Part shown: one piece after another, positions 18,698 to 27,701 of the stretch | How positions within the stretch are numbered: position 1 is the first letter of the stretch | How the letters are laid out: the number at the start of each line of letters is the position of its first letter | NCBI RefSeq assembly: GCF_003402535.2 | Contig: NZ_AP025170.1 | Location: 1,240,001 to 1,304,000 of the forward strand | Length of the DNA stretch: 64,000 nucleotides | From: Cupriavidus sp. P-10 | GTDB taxonomy: Bacteria > Pseudomonadota > Gammaproteobacteria > Burkholderiales > Burkholderiaceae | Direction of reading: 5' to 3' | Notes under the pieces: model-generated | The model's database searches: none | What the model saw: the letters and a program-made list of their open reading frames with translations, nothing else | Told to the model about the DNA's origin: nothing | Made by a program: the position numbers and the translations under genes

Positions 18698-20215
18698 ATG
18701 GACAAGGAACGCATTCGCCTGGCCAGGCTGCATGACAAGGTAGTCTCGGCCGACGAAGCCGCCGCGCTGATCCGCGACGGCATGACCGTAGGCATGAGCG
18801 GGTTCACCCGCGCGGGCGACTGCAAGGAAGTCCCGTTCGCGCTGGCGCGGCGCGCGGCGACCGAGCCGCTGCGCATTACCCTGATGACGGGCGCCTCGCT
18901 CGGCAACGACATCGACCGCGTCCTGGCCGAGGCCAACGTGATCGCGCGCCGTCTGCCATTCCAGTCCGATGCCACGCTGCGCCGCAAGATCAACGCCGGC
19001 GAAGTGATGTTCATCGACCAGCACCTGTCCGAAACCGTCGAGCAGCTGCGTTCCGGCCAGATCGCGCCGGTCGACGTCGCGGTGGTCGAGGCCGTCGCGA
19101 TCACCGAGCAGGGCGGCATCATCCCCAGCACCTCGGTGGGCAATTCGGCCAGCTTTGCCATGCTGGCGCGCAAGGTGATCGTCGAGATCAACATGAACAT
19201 GCCGCTGGAGCTTGAAGGGCTGCATGACATCTATTTCCCGGTCCAGCGCCCGTACCGCCAGCCGATCCCGCTGATCGCCGCCGAGCAGCGCATCGGCCTG
19301 CCGTACATTCCGATCGATCCGGAGAAGATCGCCGCCATCGTCATCACCGCCAGGGACGACAGCCCGTCGAACGCGCTGCCGCCAGACGACGAGACGCGCA
19401 ACATCGCCGGCCACCTCAATGACTTCCTGCTGCGCGAAGTGCGCGCGGGCAAGCTGTCGCCGTCGCTGCAGCCGCTGCAGGCCGGCATCGGCACCATTGC
19501 CAACGCCGTGCTGCACGGGTTGGTCGACTCACCGTTCCGCGACCTGAAAATGTATTCCGAGGTGCTGCAGGACAGCACCATCGAGTTGCTCGATGCGGGC
19601 CGGCTGTCGTTCGCCTCGGCCTCGTCGGTGACGCTGACGCGCGAGGTCTACCAGCGCTTCCTGTCGAACCTGGACCGCTACCGTTCGCGGCTGCTGCTGC
19701 GCCCCCAGGAAATCAGCAACCATCCCGAGATCCTGCGCCGGCTGGGGCTGATCACCATCAACACGGCGCTGGAGTGCGACATCTACGGCAACGTCAATTC
19801 CACGCACGTGGGCGGCACGCACATGATGAACGGCATCGGCGGCTCCGGCGACTTTGCGCGCAATGCGCACCTGTCGGTGTTCGTGACCAAGTCGGTGGCC
19901 AAGGGTGGCGATGTGTCGAGCATCGTGCCGATGGTGGCGCACGTGGACCACACCGAGCACGACGTCGACATCATCGTCACTGAGCATGGCCTGGCCGACC
20001 TGCGCGGGCTGGCACCGCGCGAGCGCGCCTGCACCATCATTGCCAATTGCGCCGATCCGCAATACCGTGAGCTGCTCGGCGACTATTTCCGCCGCGCCAG
20101 CGCCCACGGCGGCCAGACGCCGCACCTGCTGGAAGAGGCGCTGTCCTGGCATGTCGGCTTCCGCGATCGCCGCACGATGCAGCCCGCACGGCCGGCGCAG
20201 GCGCTGGCTGCCTGA
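18698..20215 (+). CDS. acetyl-CoA hydrolase/transferase family protein (succinyl-CoA:acetate CoA-transferase type)
   Basis: A 505-residue class I CoA-transferase. N-terminal domain: TVGMSGFTRAGDCKEVP. C-terminal domain: the characteristic NSTHVGGTHMMNGIGGSGDF (20 residues) leading into ARNAHLSVF, followed by HVDHTEHDVDIIVTEHGLADLRG given here as HVDHTEHDVDII and VTEHGLADLRG. It likely moves CoA between succinate or propionate and acetate; the exact acceptor cannot be read. The ATG at 18698 follows CGGAG and trims 64 residues of the longer open frame. A strong bidirectional terminator follows. Confidence 0.88.
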   Translation: MDKERIRLARLHDKVVSADEAAALIRDGMTVGMSGFTRAGDCKEVPFALARRAATEPLRITLMTGASLGNDIDRVLAEANVIARRLPFQSDATLRRKINAGEVMFIDQHLSETVEQLRSGQIAPVDVAVVEAVAITEQGGIIPSTSVGNSASFAMLARKVIVEINMNMPLELEGLHDIYFPVQRPYRQPIPLIAAEQRIGLPYIPIDPEKIAAIVITARDDSPSNALPPDDETRNIAGHLNDFLLREVRAGKLSPSLQPLQAGIGTIANAVLHGLVDSPFRDLKMYSEVLQDSTIELLDAGRLSFASASSVTLTREVYQRFLSNLDRYRSRLLLRPQEISNHPEILRRLGLITINTALECDIYGNVNSTHVGGTHMMNGIGGSGDFARNAHLSVFVTKSVAKGGDVSSIVPMVAHVDHTEHDVDIIVTEHGLADLRGLAPRERACTIIANCADPQYRELLGDYFRRASAHGGQTPHLLEEALSWHVGFRDRRTMQPARPAQALAA

Positions 20216-20233
20216 CAGAGACCGCCAAGCCAA

Positions 20234-20267
20234 AGTAAAACAGCCCGCCGAAGCGGGCTGTTTTACT
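20234..20267. terminator. bidirectional terminator between convergent genes
   Basis: A 15-bp perfect inverted repeat (AGTAAAACAGCCCGC, loop CGAA, and its complement) has A-rich and T-rich outer arms. It works in both directions, between the CoA-transferase gene and the minus-strand repeat-protein gene. Confidence 0.9.
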
Positions 20268-20281
20268 TGGCAACTGCAGGC

Positions 20282-20644
20282 TTACTGCGCCTTGCTGCCC
20301 TGGCTGGCGGGCGCCTTGGCGCCATCGGTGTACGTGTCGAACTTGCCGGCCTTGGCACCGTCGGTGTACGGATCATACTTGCCGGCCTTGGCACCATCGG
20401 TGTTCGGGTCGAACTTCTTGCCCGAGCTGGTCAGGTCGGAGCGGGTCGACTTCTTGGCGCCGTCGGTGTAGGGGTCGAACTTGCCCGACTTAGCAGGGTT
20501 CTGGTTCGGACTGGCCTGCTTCTTGGTGTGGCTGCCGCCGTAGAGGTCGCCGCCCTCGGTGTAGTTCTTCTGCGCATAAACCTGCGTCGCGCCCACAGCG
20601 GCGAGTGCTGCAATGATCAGGGTCGAAACGGTCTTCTTCAGCAT
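20282..20644 (-). CDS. small secreted repeat protein, unknown function
   Basis: The 120-residue product has a signal peptide (MLKKTVSTLIIAALAAVGATQVYA, cut after about 24). The mature chain is basic, glycine/lysine-rich and cysteine-free, and carries four copies of a K(F/Y)D(P/T)(Y/N)TDGAK unit at about residues 55, 78, 89 and 100. It lacks predicted hydrophobic core, so it is probably disordered and periplasmic. The function is unknown. The DNA repeats (around 20320-20480) make the region prone to copy-number change. Confidence 0.75.
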   Translation of the reverse strand: MLKKTVSTLIIAALAAVGATQVYAQKNYTEGGDLYGGSHTKKQASPNQNPAKSGKFDPYTDGAKKSTRSDLTSSGKKFDPNTDGAKAGKYDPYTDGAKAGKFDTYTDGAKAPASQGSKAQ

Positions 20645-20911
20645 CTGTCTTATCCTCGCGATATCGGCAGCGCAGCGCCTGTGCGATGCCGGGTTTGGGG
20701 CCGAGCGTGGTCCGGCATGCGGCCGGCCGTGTGGCGGATCACCCAGCTAATGTACCGAGTTGGCGCGTGTCCGCAAAGTGAAAGTTTCTTCCAGGGATAT
20801 TGAAACGCTTGGGTGGGCGTAGCGTCCTGTCCTGGATCAAGATCCGGCCGATGGGTCAGAACTTTCGAGCCAGGCAGTGTCGCTATCGGCACCTTTGGTG
20901 GCGTCCAGATG

Positions 20912-20939
20912 AAAAAACGGCTGCCATGCGGCAGCCGTT
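20912..20939 (-). terminator. terminator of the Bug-receptor gene
   Basis: AACGGCTGCC/GGCAGCCGTT (10 bp, loop ATGC) followed on the minus strand by a T run complementary to 20912-20917. The 320 bp from 20645 to 20964 hold this terminator and no gene that I can support. Confidence 0.85.
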
Positions 20940-20964
20940 CGATGGCCCCTCGTCCTGGCGCCGG

Positions 20965-21945
20965 TTATTCCAGCGTGATGTTCTGGTCATGCGCAATCTT
21001 CTTGCGCAGGTCGAGTTCGCGCTTGATCTGCGCGGTGTACTGGGCCGAGGTATTGCCGTCGGTGTAGGCGCCGCTTTCAGCCAGGCGGCGCTTCACGTTC
21101 GGGTCCTGCAGTGCCTTGACCGCGGCAGCGTGCACGCGCGTGAGGATGGCCGCGGGCGTGCCGGCCGGCGCTACCAGGCCGTACCAGGCCATGTTGTTCA
21201 TGTCCTTCATGCCGGCTTCGGCAAAGGTCGGCACGTCGGGCAGGCCCTCGACGCGCTTGGGTGCCGCCACCGCCAGCGCACGCAGCTTGCCGGCCTGGAT
21301 ATGGGGCATCGACGACGGCAGGTTGTCGAACTGCGCGTTGACCTGGCCGGCCAGCGTGTCGTTCAGCGCCGGGCCCGATCCGCGATAGGGGATATGGACC
21401 ATGTCGGTCTTGGTGATGTCCTTGAACAGCTCGCCATCCAGATGCGAGATGCTGCCCTTGCCGGCGGAAGCGTAGCTGTATTTGCCCGGGTTGGCCTTCA
21501 GCAGCGCAACGAATTCCTTCAGCGTCTTGGCCGGCACCTTCGGGTTCACCGTCAGCACGTTTGGCACGTTGACCAGGTTGGTGATCGGCGCGAAGTCCTT
21601 GAGCGGGTCGTACGGGTTCTTCGGATTGGTGGCCGGGTTGGTCGCCATGGTGCTGACCGTGGCGATGCCCAGCGTGTAGCCGTCCGGTGCGGACTTGGCC
21701 AGCGCGTCGGCACCGATCGCGCCACCGCCGCCGCCGCGGTTTTCCACCACCACCGGCTGGCCCAGTTCACGGCCCAGGGCGTCGGAGACCGAGCGCGCGA
21801 CGATGTCGGTGGTGCCGCCGGCCGCGAACGGGACGATCAGGCGGATCGGCTTGGTGGGGTAGGACTGCGCCTGGGCAAAGCCGGCGTACGCCAGGCCGAT
21901 GGCTGCGACGCAGGCGGCTGCGCCTGCTTTGTTGACTGCTTTCAA
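20965..21945 (-). CDS. Bug/TctC-family tripartite tricarboxylate receptor (TTG start)
   Basis: Periplasmic solute-binding protein of the Bug family, expanded in Burkholderiales. The 326 residues begin with a signal peptide (KAVNKAGAAACVAAIGLAYA, cleaved near AQA) and continue with the family opening YPTKPIRLIVPFAAGG. No ATG fits. A TTG at 21945 lies 5 nt after GGAGG (21951-21955) and gives the right length, while the open frame runs to 22125. No TctA/TctB membrane genes are adjacent, so it is an orphan receptor. Ligand unknown. Confidence 0.9.
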   Translation of the reverse strand: MKAVNKAGAAACVAAIGLAYAGFAQAQSYPTKPIRLIVPFAAGGTTDIVARSVSDALGRELGQPVVVENRGGGGGAIGADALAKSAPDGYTLGIATVSTMATNPATNPKNPYDPLKDFAPITNLVNVPNVLTVNPKVPAKTLKEFVALLKANPGKYSYASAGKGSISHLDGELFKDITKTDMVHIPYRGSGPALNDTLAGQVNAQFDNLPSSMPHIQAGKLRALAVAAPKRVEGLPDVPTFAEAGMKDMNNMAWYGLVAPAGTPAAILTRVHAAAVKALQDPNVKRRLAESGAYTDGNTSAQYTAQIKRELDLRKKIAHDQNITLE

Positions 21946-22283
21946 GGATGCCTCCGTTCTTCTTTCACTGATTGCTTGCCAGGCGGGCTGCAGGCGTTTT
22001 CTCGGGCGCAGATTTATCGCGCGCCCCGCGCCGTCAGTCTTCCCGCGCCGGCCGACCCGGCCGCGCCAGGGTGCGGCAGCGGCCTGCACGCCGCCATCGT
22101 TCCGCGATACGGAACTATGTTCCACGACGTGTGCGGGAGCGATTCAACCGGGAAAGCGCGCGCAATGGAATTGGTGACAACCCGCGTATCAAGAAAACGG
22201 CGGCCGTGCCGTATGGGTGAACCCGGCTTGCACAAGCGTAGGTGGGGCCTGGAACGGACTGGCGAGCGGAAACAAAAAAGAAA

Positions 22284-22317
22284 TGAAAAAAGCCGGAAGC
22301 AAGCTTCCGGCTTTTCA
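22284..22317 (-). terminator. terminator of first tRNA-Lys
   Basis: AAAAGCCGGAAGC and GCTTCCGGCTTTT form a long stem followed by T residues on the minus strand. The second tRNA-Lys has a related but distinct terminator. The region 21946-22283 shows no gene. Confidence 0.85.
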
Positions 22318-22326
22318 TGAATTCGC

Positions 22327-22402
22327 TGGTGGGGCGTGAGTGACTCGAACACTCGACCTACGGATTAAGAGTCCGCTGCTCTACCAACTGAGCTAACGCC
22401 CC
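22327..22402 (-). tRNA. tRNA-Lys (anticodon CTT), copy 1
   Basis: A 76-nt cloverleaf read on the minus strand: acceptor GGGGCGT, D arm AGCTCAGTTGGTAGAGC, anticodon loop CTCTTAA giving CTT, and encoded CCA. It is identical to copy 2 at 25085-25160. It has its own promoter and terminator. Confidence 0.97.
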
Positions 22403-22415
22403 AACGAAGAAAAAG

Positions 22416-22444
22416 ATTGTAGCAAGGTATCTGATACGACGCAA
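22416..22444 (-). promoter_or_regulatory. promoter of tRNA-Lys copy 1
   Basis: Minus-strand -35 TTGCGT (22439-22444) and -10 TACAAT (22416-22421) with a 17-bp spacer, 13 bp from the tRNA 5' end. Confidence 0.8.
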
Positions 22445-22533
22445 GACCCTTTCGCCATTTTTTGCGAAGGCGGGCGGCGGCAGGGCACGCGCCCGCCGCT
22501 ACAATGCGGCACGTCCCGATACCCTGCCAGCCC

Positions 22534-23442
22534 ATGCACGCCAGAGTCCTGCGCTACCTCGACGAGGTTGTCCGCCGCGGTTCGATCCGCAAGGCGGCCG
22601 AGCACCTGCACGTGGCGCCGACGGCCGTGAACCGGCAGATCCTCGATCTCGAAGCCGAGCTGGGTGCGCCACTGTTCGAACGCATCAACAAACGGCTGCG
22701 CCTGACGCCGCTGGGCGAGATGGTGCTGGCCCACGTCCGTCAGACGCTGCGCGATCATGATGCCCTGCGCGAGCGCATCGAAGAGTTCAAGGGAGCTCGC
22801 CGCGGCGACGTCACCGTGGCGGTCACCGCGGGGCTGGCCGGCTCCCTGATGCCGTCGCTGGTGCATGCCTTCCGCCAGCGCTACCCGGGCATCGTCGTGC
22901 GCGTGAACGACCTGCCGGTTGCCGATATCGTTGTCGCGGTCGAGCAGGGCGATGCCGATCTCGGGCTTGGCTACGATTTGCCGGAGCTGCCCGCCTTTCG
23001 TGCGCTGGCCACCAGCGACTGGCAGATCGGCGCGGTGGTGCCGCCAGGCCATGCGCTGGCGGCGCAGCCGTCGGTGCTGCTGAGCGAGTGCGTCGGCTAT
23101 CCGCTGATCCTGCCCGCGCCATCGCTGTCGATCCGCGCGCTGCTGGACGCCGCCTTCTCCCGCAATGCCATCGAGGTGTCGCCGGTGGCCGAATCGACCT
23201 CGACCGTGCTGATCCGCCAGCTGGTCATGCTCGGCACGGGCGTGGCGCTGCTGAATCCGCTCGATGTCATGGAGGAGCGCGCGCGGCAGGCGCTGGTGTA
23301 TGTGCCGCTGCGCGACCGCCACTTGCAGGGCCAGACGCTGACGCTGGTGGCGCGTGCGCGCGGCACGCTCAGCGCGGCCGCGGAGCTGATGGCCGAACGC
23401 ATCGGCGATGCACTGGCCACGTTGTTCGCCCAGGCTCGTTAG
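22534..23442 (+). CDS. LysR-family transcriptional regulator
   Basis: A 302-residue LysR protein. The N-terminal HTH (about 1-60) reads LRYLDEVVRRGSIRKAAEHL then HVAPTAVNRQI, followed by a periplasmic-binding-like effector domain. The ATG at 22534 is chosen because it begins at the conserved N-terminus; the longer frame from 22462 adds an atypical 24 residues. It sits upstream of an amidohydrolase gene in the same direction. The pair lies between two identical tRNA-Lys genes. Confidence 0.9.
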   Translation: MHARVLRYLDEVVRRGSIRKAAEHLHVAPTAVNRQILDLEAELGAPLFERINKRLRLTPLGEMVLAHVRQTLRDHDALRERIEEFKGARRGDVTVAVTAGLAGSLMPSLVHAFRQRYPGIVVRVNDLPVADIVVAVEQGDADLGLGYDLPELPAFRALATSDWQIGAVVPPGHALAAQPSVLLSECVGYPLILPAPSLSIRALLDAAFSRNAIEVSPVAESTSTVLIRQLVMLGTGVALLNPLDVMEERARQALVYVPLRDRHLQGQTLTLVARARGTLSAAAELMAERIGDALATLFAQAR

Positions 23443-23456
23443 TGAGGGTGGTGCCG

Positions 23457-23477
23457 GTGTCCACTTTTTGTGGACAC
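23457..23477 (+). promoter_or_regulatory. perfect inverted repeat between LysR and amidohydrolase genes
   Basis: GTGTCCAC-TTTTT-GTGGACAC is an 8-bp perfect dyad 87 bp before the amidohydrolase start and 15 bp after the LysR stop. It could be an operator or a transcript-end hairpin without a U-run. A candidate -10 (TAGACT) lies downstream of it. Confidence 0.45.
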
Positions 23478-23563
23478 GGTGGTCGGAATTCCATGCTTAG
23501 GCGCGAGCAACCCTTCGCCTTAGACTGGCGGCATCTGTCCCCACGAACCGAAGGAATGCCACC

Positions 23564-24952
23564 ATGACCCTGATTGCCCTGAACGCCGACGTACTCGTCA
23601 CGATGGATGCGCAGCGCCGCGAGATCCGCGACGGCGCGCTGGTCGCCGAGGGGCCGGCGGTGCAATGGGTCGGCCCCACCAACGAACTGCCGCCCCGATA
23701 CCGCCGCATGGTCGACGACGGCAGCGCGCAGGTGCTCGACATGCGCGGCCGCGTGGTGACGCCCGGCCTGGTCAACACGCACCACCACATGTACCAGAGC
23801 CTGACGCGAGCCGTGCCCGCCGCGCAGGATGCCGAGCTGTTCTCGTGGCTGACCAACCTGTACATGCTGTGGTCGCACCTGACGCCGGAAATGATCGCCG
23901 TGTCGACGAAGACCGCGATGGCCGAGCTGATGCTGTCCGGTTGCACCACCACCAGCGATCACCTCTACCTGTTCCCCAACGGTTCGCGCCTGGACGATTC
24001 GATCGGCGCCGCGCAGGAGATGGGCATGCGCTTCCACGCCGCGCGCGGCTCGATGAGCGTGGGCCGCAGCAAGGGCGGCCTGCCGCCCGACGTGGTGGTG
24101 GAAGACGAGGCCGCGATCCTGCGCGACAGCCAGCGGCTGGTCGAGCAATACCACGACAGCGCGCGCCATGCCATGCTGCGTGTCGTGCTGGCGCCGTGCT
24201 CGCCGTTCTCGGTATCGCGCGACCTGATGCGTGAGTCGGCCGTGATGGCGCGGCACTACGGCGTGTCGCTGCACACCCACCTGGCCGAGAACGACAACGA
24301 CATCGCGTACTCGCGAGAGAAGTTCGGCCTGACGCCGGCGCAATATGCCGAGGATCTGGGCTGGGTCGGACACGACGTGTGGCACGCGCACTGCGTCAAG
24401 CTCGACGAAGAGGGTATCGCGCTGTTCGCGCGTACCGGCACCGGCGTGGCGCATTGCCCGTGCTCGAACATGCGCCTCGCCTCCGGCATTGCGCCGGTGC
24501 GGGCGATGCGCGATGCCGGCGTGCCGGTCGGGCTGGGCGTCGACGGCAGCGCGTCAAACGATGGCGCGCACATGCTGGGCGAAGCGCGCCAGGCCATGTT
24601 GCTGCAGCGCGTCGGCTACGGCCCGGCTGCGATGAGCGCGCGCGAGGCACTGGAGATCGCCACGCTGGGCGGCGCACGCGTGCTCAACCGCGACGATATC
24701 GGCGCGCTCGCACCGGGCATGTCGGCGGACTTCGTCGCCTTCGATATGTCAGGAGTGGGCTTTGCCGGCGGCGGCCACGACCCGGTCGCTTCGCTGGTGT
24801 TCTGCACCCCGGCCAATGTCGCGGCGAGCGTGATCAACGGCCGCGAAGTGGTGCGCGATGGCGTGTTGCTGACGGCGGACCTGCCCAGCGTGCTGACGCG
24901 GCATCGCGCGCTGGCGCGCACGCTGTTCGAGCGCGCCAGCGTGGGTGCCTGA
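23564..24952 (+). CDS. amidohydrolase, 8-oxoguanine deaminase/AtzB-TrzN-like
   Basis: A 462-residue zinc amidohydrolase of the nucleobase/triazine deaminase branch. Metal and catalytic motifs are in order: PGLVNTHHHMYQ (about 66-77), HTHLAEN, HAHCVKLDEE, and DGSASNDG. Relatives remove the amino group from 8-oxoguanine or similar heterocycles; the substrate here is inferred from family only. Full length. The upstream LysR gene and the intervening dyad suggest substrate-responsive expression. Confidence 0.85.
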   Translation: MTLIALNADVLVTMDAQRREIRDGALVAEGPAVQWVGPTNELPPRYRRMVDDGSAQVLDMRGRVVTPGLVNTHHHMYQSLTRAVPAAQDAELFSWLTNLYMLWSHLTPEMIAVSTKTAMAELMLSGCTTTSDHLYLFPNGSRLDDSIGAAQEMGMRFHAARGSMSVGRSKGGLPPDVVVEDEAAILRDSQRLVEQYHDSARHAMLRVVLAPCSPFSVSRDLMRESAVMARHYGVSLHTHLAENDNDIAYSREKFGLTPAQYAEDLGWVGHDVWHAHCVKLDEEGIALFARTGTGVAHCPCSNMRLASGIAPVRAMRDAGVPVGLGVDGSASNDGAHMLGEARQAMLLQRVGYGPAAMSAREALEIATLGGARVLNRDDIGALAPGMSADFVAFDMSGVGFAGGGHDPVASLVFCTPANVAASVINGREVVRDGVLLTADLPSVLTRHRALARTLFERASVGA

Positions 24953-25041
24953 CCGCGCCGGGATGGACTGCCGCGGGCATGCGTTGCCTGCCCGCGGCAG
25001 TTTTCGAAGCGATCGGAACGAAAAGCGGAGCGGGGAAAAGC

Positions 25042-25074
25042 AAAAGGCCGGAAGCATTGCTGCTTCCGGCCTTT
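25042..25074 (-). terminator. terminator of second tRNA-Lys
   Basis: AAAGGCCGGAAGCA/TGCTTCCGGCCTTT, a 14-bp perfect stem with a TTGC loop. It lies 10 bp beyond the tRNA 3' end on the minus strand and is followed there by only a weak U-run (TTTTG). Confidence 0.8.
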
Positions 25075-25084
25075 CTGTATTCGC

Positions 25085-25160
25085 TGGTGGGGCGTGAGTG
25101 ACTCGAACACTCGACCTACGGATTAAGAGTCCGCTGCTCTACCAACTGAGCTAACGCCCC
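25085..25160 (-). tRNA. tRNA-Lys (anticodon CTT), copy 2
   Basis: Sequence identical to copy 1 over all 76 nt, and similar for a further 20 bp or so on the promoter side. Same orientation, 2758 bp apart. It has an independent promoter and terminator. Confidence 0.97.
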
Positions 25161-25173
25161 AACGAAGAACGAG

Positions 25174-25201
25174 ATTCTAGCATGATTTTCGGCGCTGTCA
25201 A
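25174..25201 (-). promoter_or_regulatory. promoter of tRNA-Lys copy 2
   Basis: A perfect -35 TTGACA (25196-25201 on the minus strand) and a 5/6 -10 TAGAAT (25174-25179) are 16 bp apart, 13 bp from the tRNA 5' end. Confidence 0.85.
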
Positions 25202-25386
25202 CAGTTGGAGCAAAACCAGGCGCAACGCTTTTCGCGCATGCCGATGCCGGCAGCCATCCGGTGAACGGAACCGAACGCCAGCCTTGCAGGTCATCCATTT
25301 GAGCGCAATCGCACAAGCCGGATCCGCACGATATCGCCGGAGCCATGTTAGGATTCTTCTCCACTTGCATATGGAGGGCTGCACCG

Positions 25387-25650
25387 ATGGATATCAAATT
25401 CCAAGAGCAAGAGCGTTACGACATCAACAATGAAGGCTTGCTCTTCCAGGCGATCGTCAATGGCGAGAAAGTGACTTGCGTAGTGACACGCGAGGCACTG
25501 TGGGAAGGCTTCAGCGCCGACCAGGTGCTGTCGCTGGAAGAGGCATTCCGTGCCGGCCGCGAAACCATTGAACGCGCCGCCGTGGTGCTGATCGAGCAGG
25601 GCGCGCCCCAGCCAATCGTCGTCAAGCGCGCCCACGTGGCGCCGATCTGA
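25387..25650 (+). CDS. DUF1488 family protein
   Basis: An 87-residue protein matching the small DUF1488 family (FQEQERYDINNEGLLFQAIV, then VTREALWEGF). Its function is not known. The ATG at 25387 follows GGAGGG; the open frame upstream adds a non-conserved 14 residues. It stands alone between tRNA-Lys and the convergent SulP gene. The 205 bp after it show no gene or clear terminator. Confidence 0.8.
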   Translation: MDIKFQEQERYDINNEGLLFQAIVNGEKVTCVVTREALWEGFSADQVLSLEEAFRAGRETIERAAVVLIEQGAPQPIVVKRAHVAPI

Positions 25651-25856
25651 TGAGGATGGATGCCCCGGCCAGCCGTCGGCATGTCGCGGGCGCCCATCCA
25701 CCATCAGGCATCACCGCGTAGGGCCGTCCGGCCTTGCGTACCTGGTCCGGCAACGCCGGCGCAGGCACTACCGTCATCTCCGCTGTTTCAATTTCCGTTT
25801 GTTTAACACTGTCCTCGGCAGATTTTTATTGCTGAAGGGACGTTGTGCGCGACGCG

Positions 25857-27701
25857 TCAGCGTGCCGCCGTGGTGGCGCATGCCTTCGGCTGCGGTGCGC
25901 CCGCCGCATCCGTGCTGGCGGCGTCGTGCATGGATGCTCCCGGCCGTGACGCGCATTCTTCGAAGATCCTGGCGCGGCACTGTGCACAGATCTCGGGCGA
26001 CAGTTTGCCAATGATCGTGTGCAGCGCCTGCCGCTTGGTCGGGAAGATATGGTCCGGCCCCAGCTTGTTGCTGAAGCCGGTCTGCTCCCATGTCTGCAGC
26101 ACTTGCGTGCGCGGGCGGTGGAAGTAGAGGTCGCCACCCATGGCGCGGCGCTCGGCAAGCTCGTTTTCCCACATCTCCGCGCCCGCCAGGTCGATGAAGT
26201 TCATGCTCTTGGTCATCGCCAGCAAGTGCGTCTGGCCGGCATTGACCGTGCGCAGCCAGTGCAGGCGGTCGGTCACGTACTGCACGGCGCCGAAGTAGAT
26301 CGCGCCTTCCATGCGCAGCAGCTTGAGTTGCGGGCATTCCGGCTGCGGACGGTGCAGTTCGTCCAGCGGCGTGAAGCGCCGGCCAGGGTCGTCGGCATCA
26401 GGCACCAGGCTGCGCACAGCCGGCCGGGAGGTGCGGTACAGGTAGGCCACCAGCGACAGCACGGTGCCGAGCAGCACGGCCATTTCGAGCCGGATCACCA
26501 GCGTCGCGGCGAACGTGCCGATGGCGATCGCGAACTCGGTACGGCTCAGCGTGAAGATGCGCCGCAGCCGCGCAATATCGAGCAGTCCCCACGCTACCAG
26601 CAGCAGCATGGCGCCGATCGCCGCCATCGGGATCTGCGCCAGCAGCGGCGCGCTGACCGCGACCAGCGCCACCAGCCACAGCGCCGAGAACACGCTGGCC
26701 AGCGGCGTGCGCGCGCCGGCTTCAAAGTTGGGTACCGAGCGGTTGAGCGAGCCGCACGAGATATAGCCGGAGAAAAAGCCGCCAGCGATATTGGACAGCC
26801 CCTGGCCGATGAATTCGCGGTTGGCGTCGATATGCTGCCCGGAGCGCAGCGCCACCGCCTTGGCGATCGAGATCGACTGGCCCAGCGCGACGATGGTCAG
26901 CGCGGAGGCGATGCCGAGCAGGTCGGGCAGCTTGCGCCAGTCGACGTCGGGCACGTGGAAATTCGGCAGGGCCGACGGGATCGGCCCGACCACGTTCACA
27001 TGCTGGGCGAAGGTGCCGGCCTGGTTTAGCAGCAGCGCCACGCCATATCCGGCCAGCAGGCCCAGCAGCATGAACGGCAGCTTGCGCCACAGCCGCTTGC
27101 ATAGCAGCGTGACCACCAGCGTCACGGCAGCGACGGCAACCGCGGACCAGTTGATGGTGTCGGCGTGTTCGGCCAGGTGGCGCAGCACGCCGAAGGCACT
27201 GGTGCCGGTCGGCACTTGCAGGCCGAACACATCCTTCAGTGCATAGAGCCCGATCAATGTCGCGGCGCCGCACGTGAAGCCGAGCAACACCGACGGCGAG
27301 ATAAAGTTGGCGAGCGAACCGAGCCGCAACGTGCCGACCGCGAGCTGCATCACGCCGACCACGATGGTCACCGCCAGCGCCAGCCCGATATACGCGGGGC
27401 TGCCGGCGAATGCGAGCGGGCTCAGCATGGCGAACAACGCCAGCGAATTGGCATTGGTCGGCCCCGACATCACGTGCCAGCTCGAACCGAACAGCGCCGC
27501 GACGATGCAGGGCACCACCGCGCTGTAGATGCCGTACTGCGGCGGCAGTCCGGCCAGCGTGGCGAAGGCCACGCCTTGCGGCAGCACCAGCACCGCGCCG
27601 AGCAGGCCGGCGATCACGTCGGCGCGCAGTGTGGTGCGGTCGACGCGCTGGCGCCACGGGAACATGCGGTGCAGGAAAGAGCCTTGCGTGGATACGGACA
27701 T
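25857..27701 (-). CDS. SulP-family anion transporter with STAS domain
   Basis: A 614-residue inner-membrane protein. The transmembrane part (about 1-430, some 10-12 helices, with GLLGAVLVLPQGVAFATLAG as the SulP signature and SGPTNANSLA) is followed by a cytosolic STAS domain (about 450-565). A Cys-containing tail (CAQCRARIFEECASR) extends past it. SulP proteins carry sulfate, bicarbonate or dicarboxylates. No carbonic anhydrase neighbour helps decide the substrate. Confidence 0.88.
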   Translation of the reverse strand: MSVSTQGSFLHRMFPWRQRVDRTTLRADVIAGLLGAVLVLPQGVAFATLAGLPPQYGIYSAVVPCIVAALFGSSWHVMSGPTNANSLALFAMLSPLAFAGSPAYIGLALAVTIVVGVMQLAVGTLRLGSLANFISPSVLLGFTCGAATLIGLYALKDVFGLQVPTGTSAFGVLRHLAEHADTINWSAVAVAAVTLVVTLLCKRLWRKLPFMLLGLLAGYGVALLLNQAGTFAQHVNVVGPIPSALPNFHVPDVDWRKLPDLLGIASALTIVALGQSISIAKAVALRSGQHIDANREFIGQGLSNIAGGFFSGYISCGSLNRSVPNFEAGARTPLASVFSALWLVALVAVSAPLLAQIPMAAIGAMLLLVAWGLLDIARLRRIFTLSRTEFAIAIGTFAATLVIRLEMAVLLGTVLSLVAYLYRTSRPAVRSLVPDADDPGRRFTPLDELHRPQPECPQLKLLRMEGAIYFGAVQYVTDRLHWLRTVNAGQTHLLAMTKSMNFIDLAGAEMWENELAERRAMGGDLYFHRPRTQVLQTWEQTGFSNKLGPDHIFPTKRQALHTIIGKLSPEICAQCRARIFEECASRPGASMHDAASTDAAGAPQPKACATTAAR

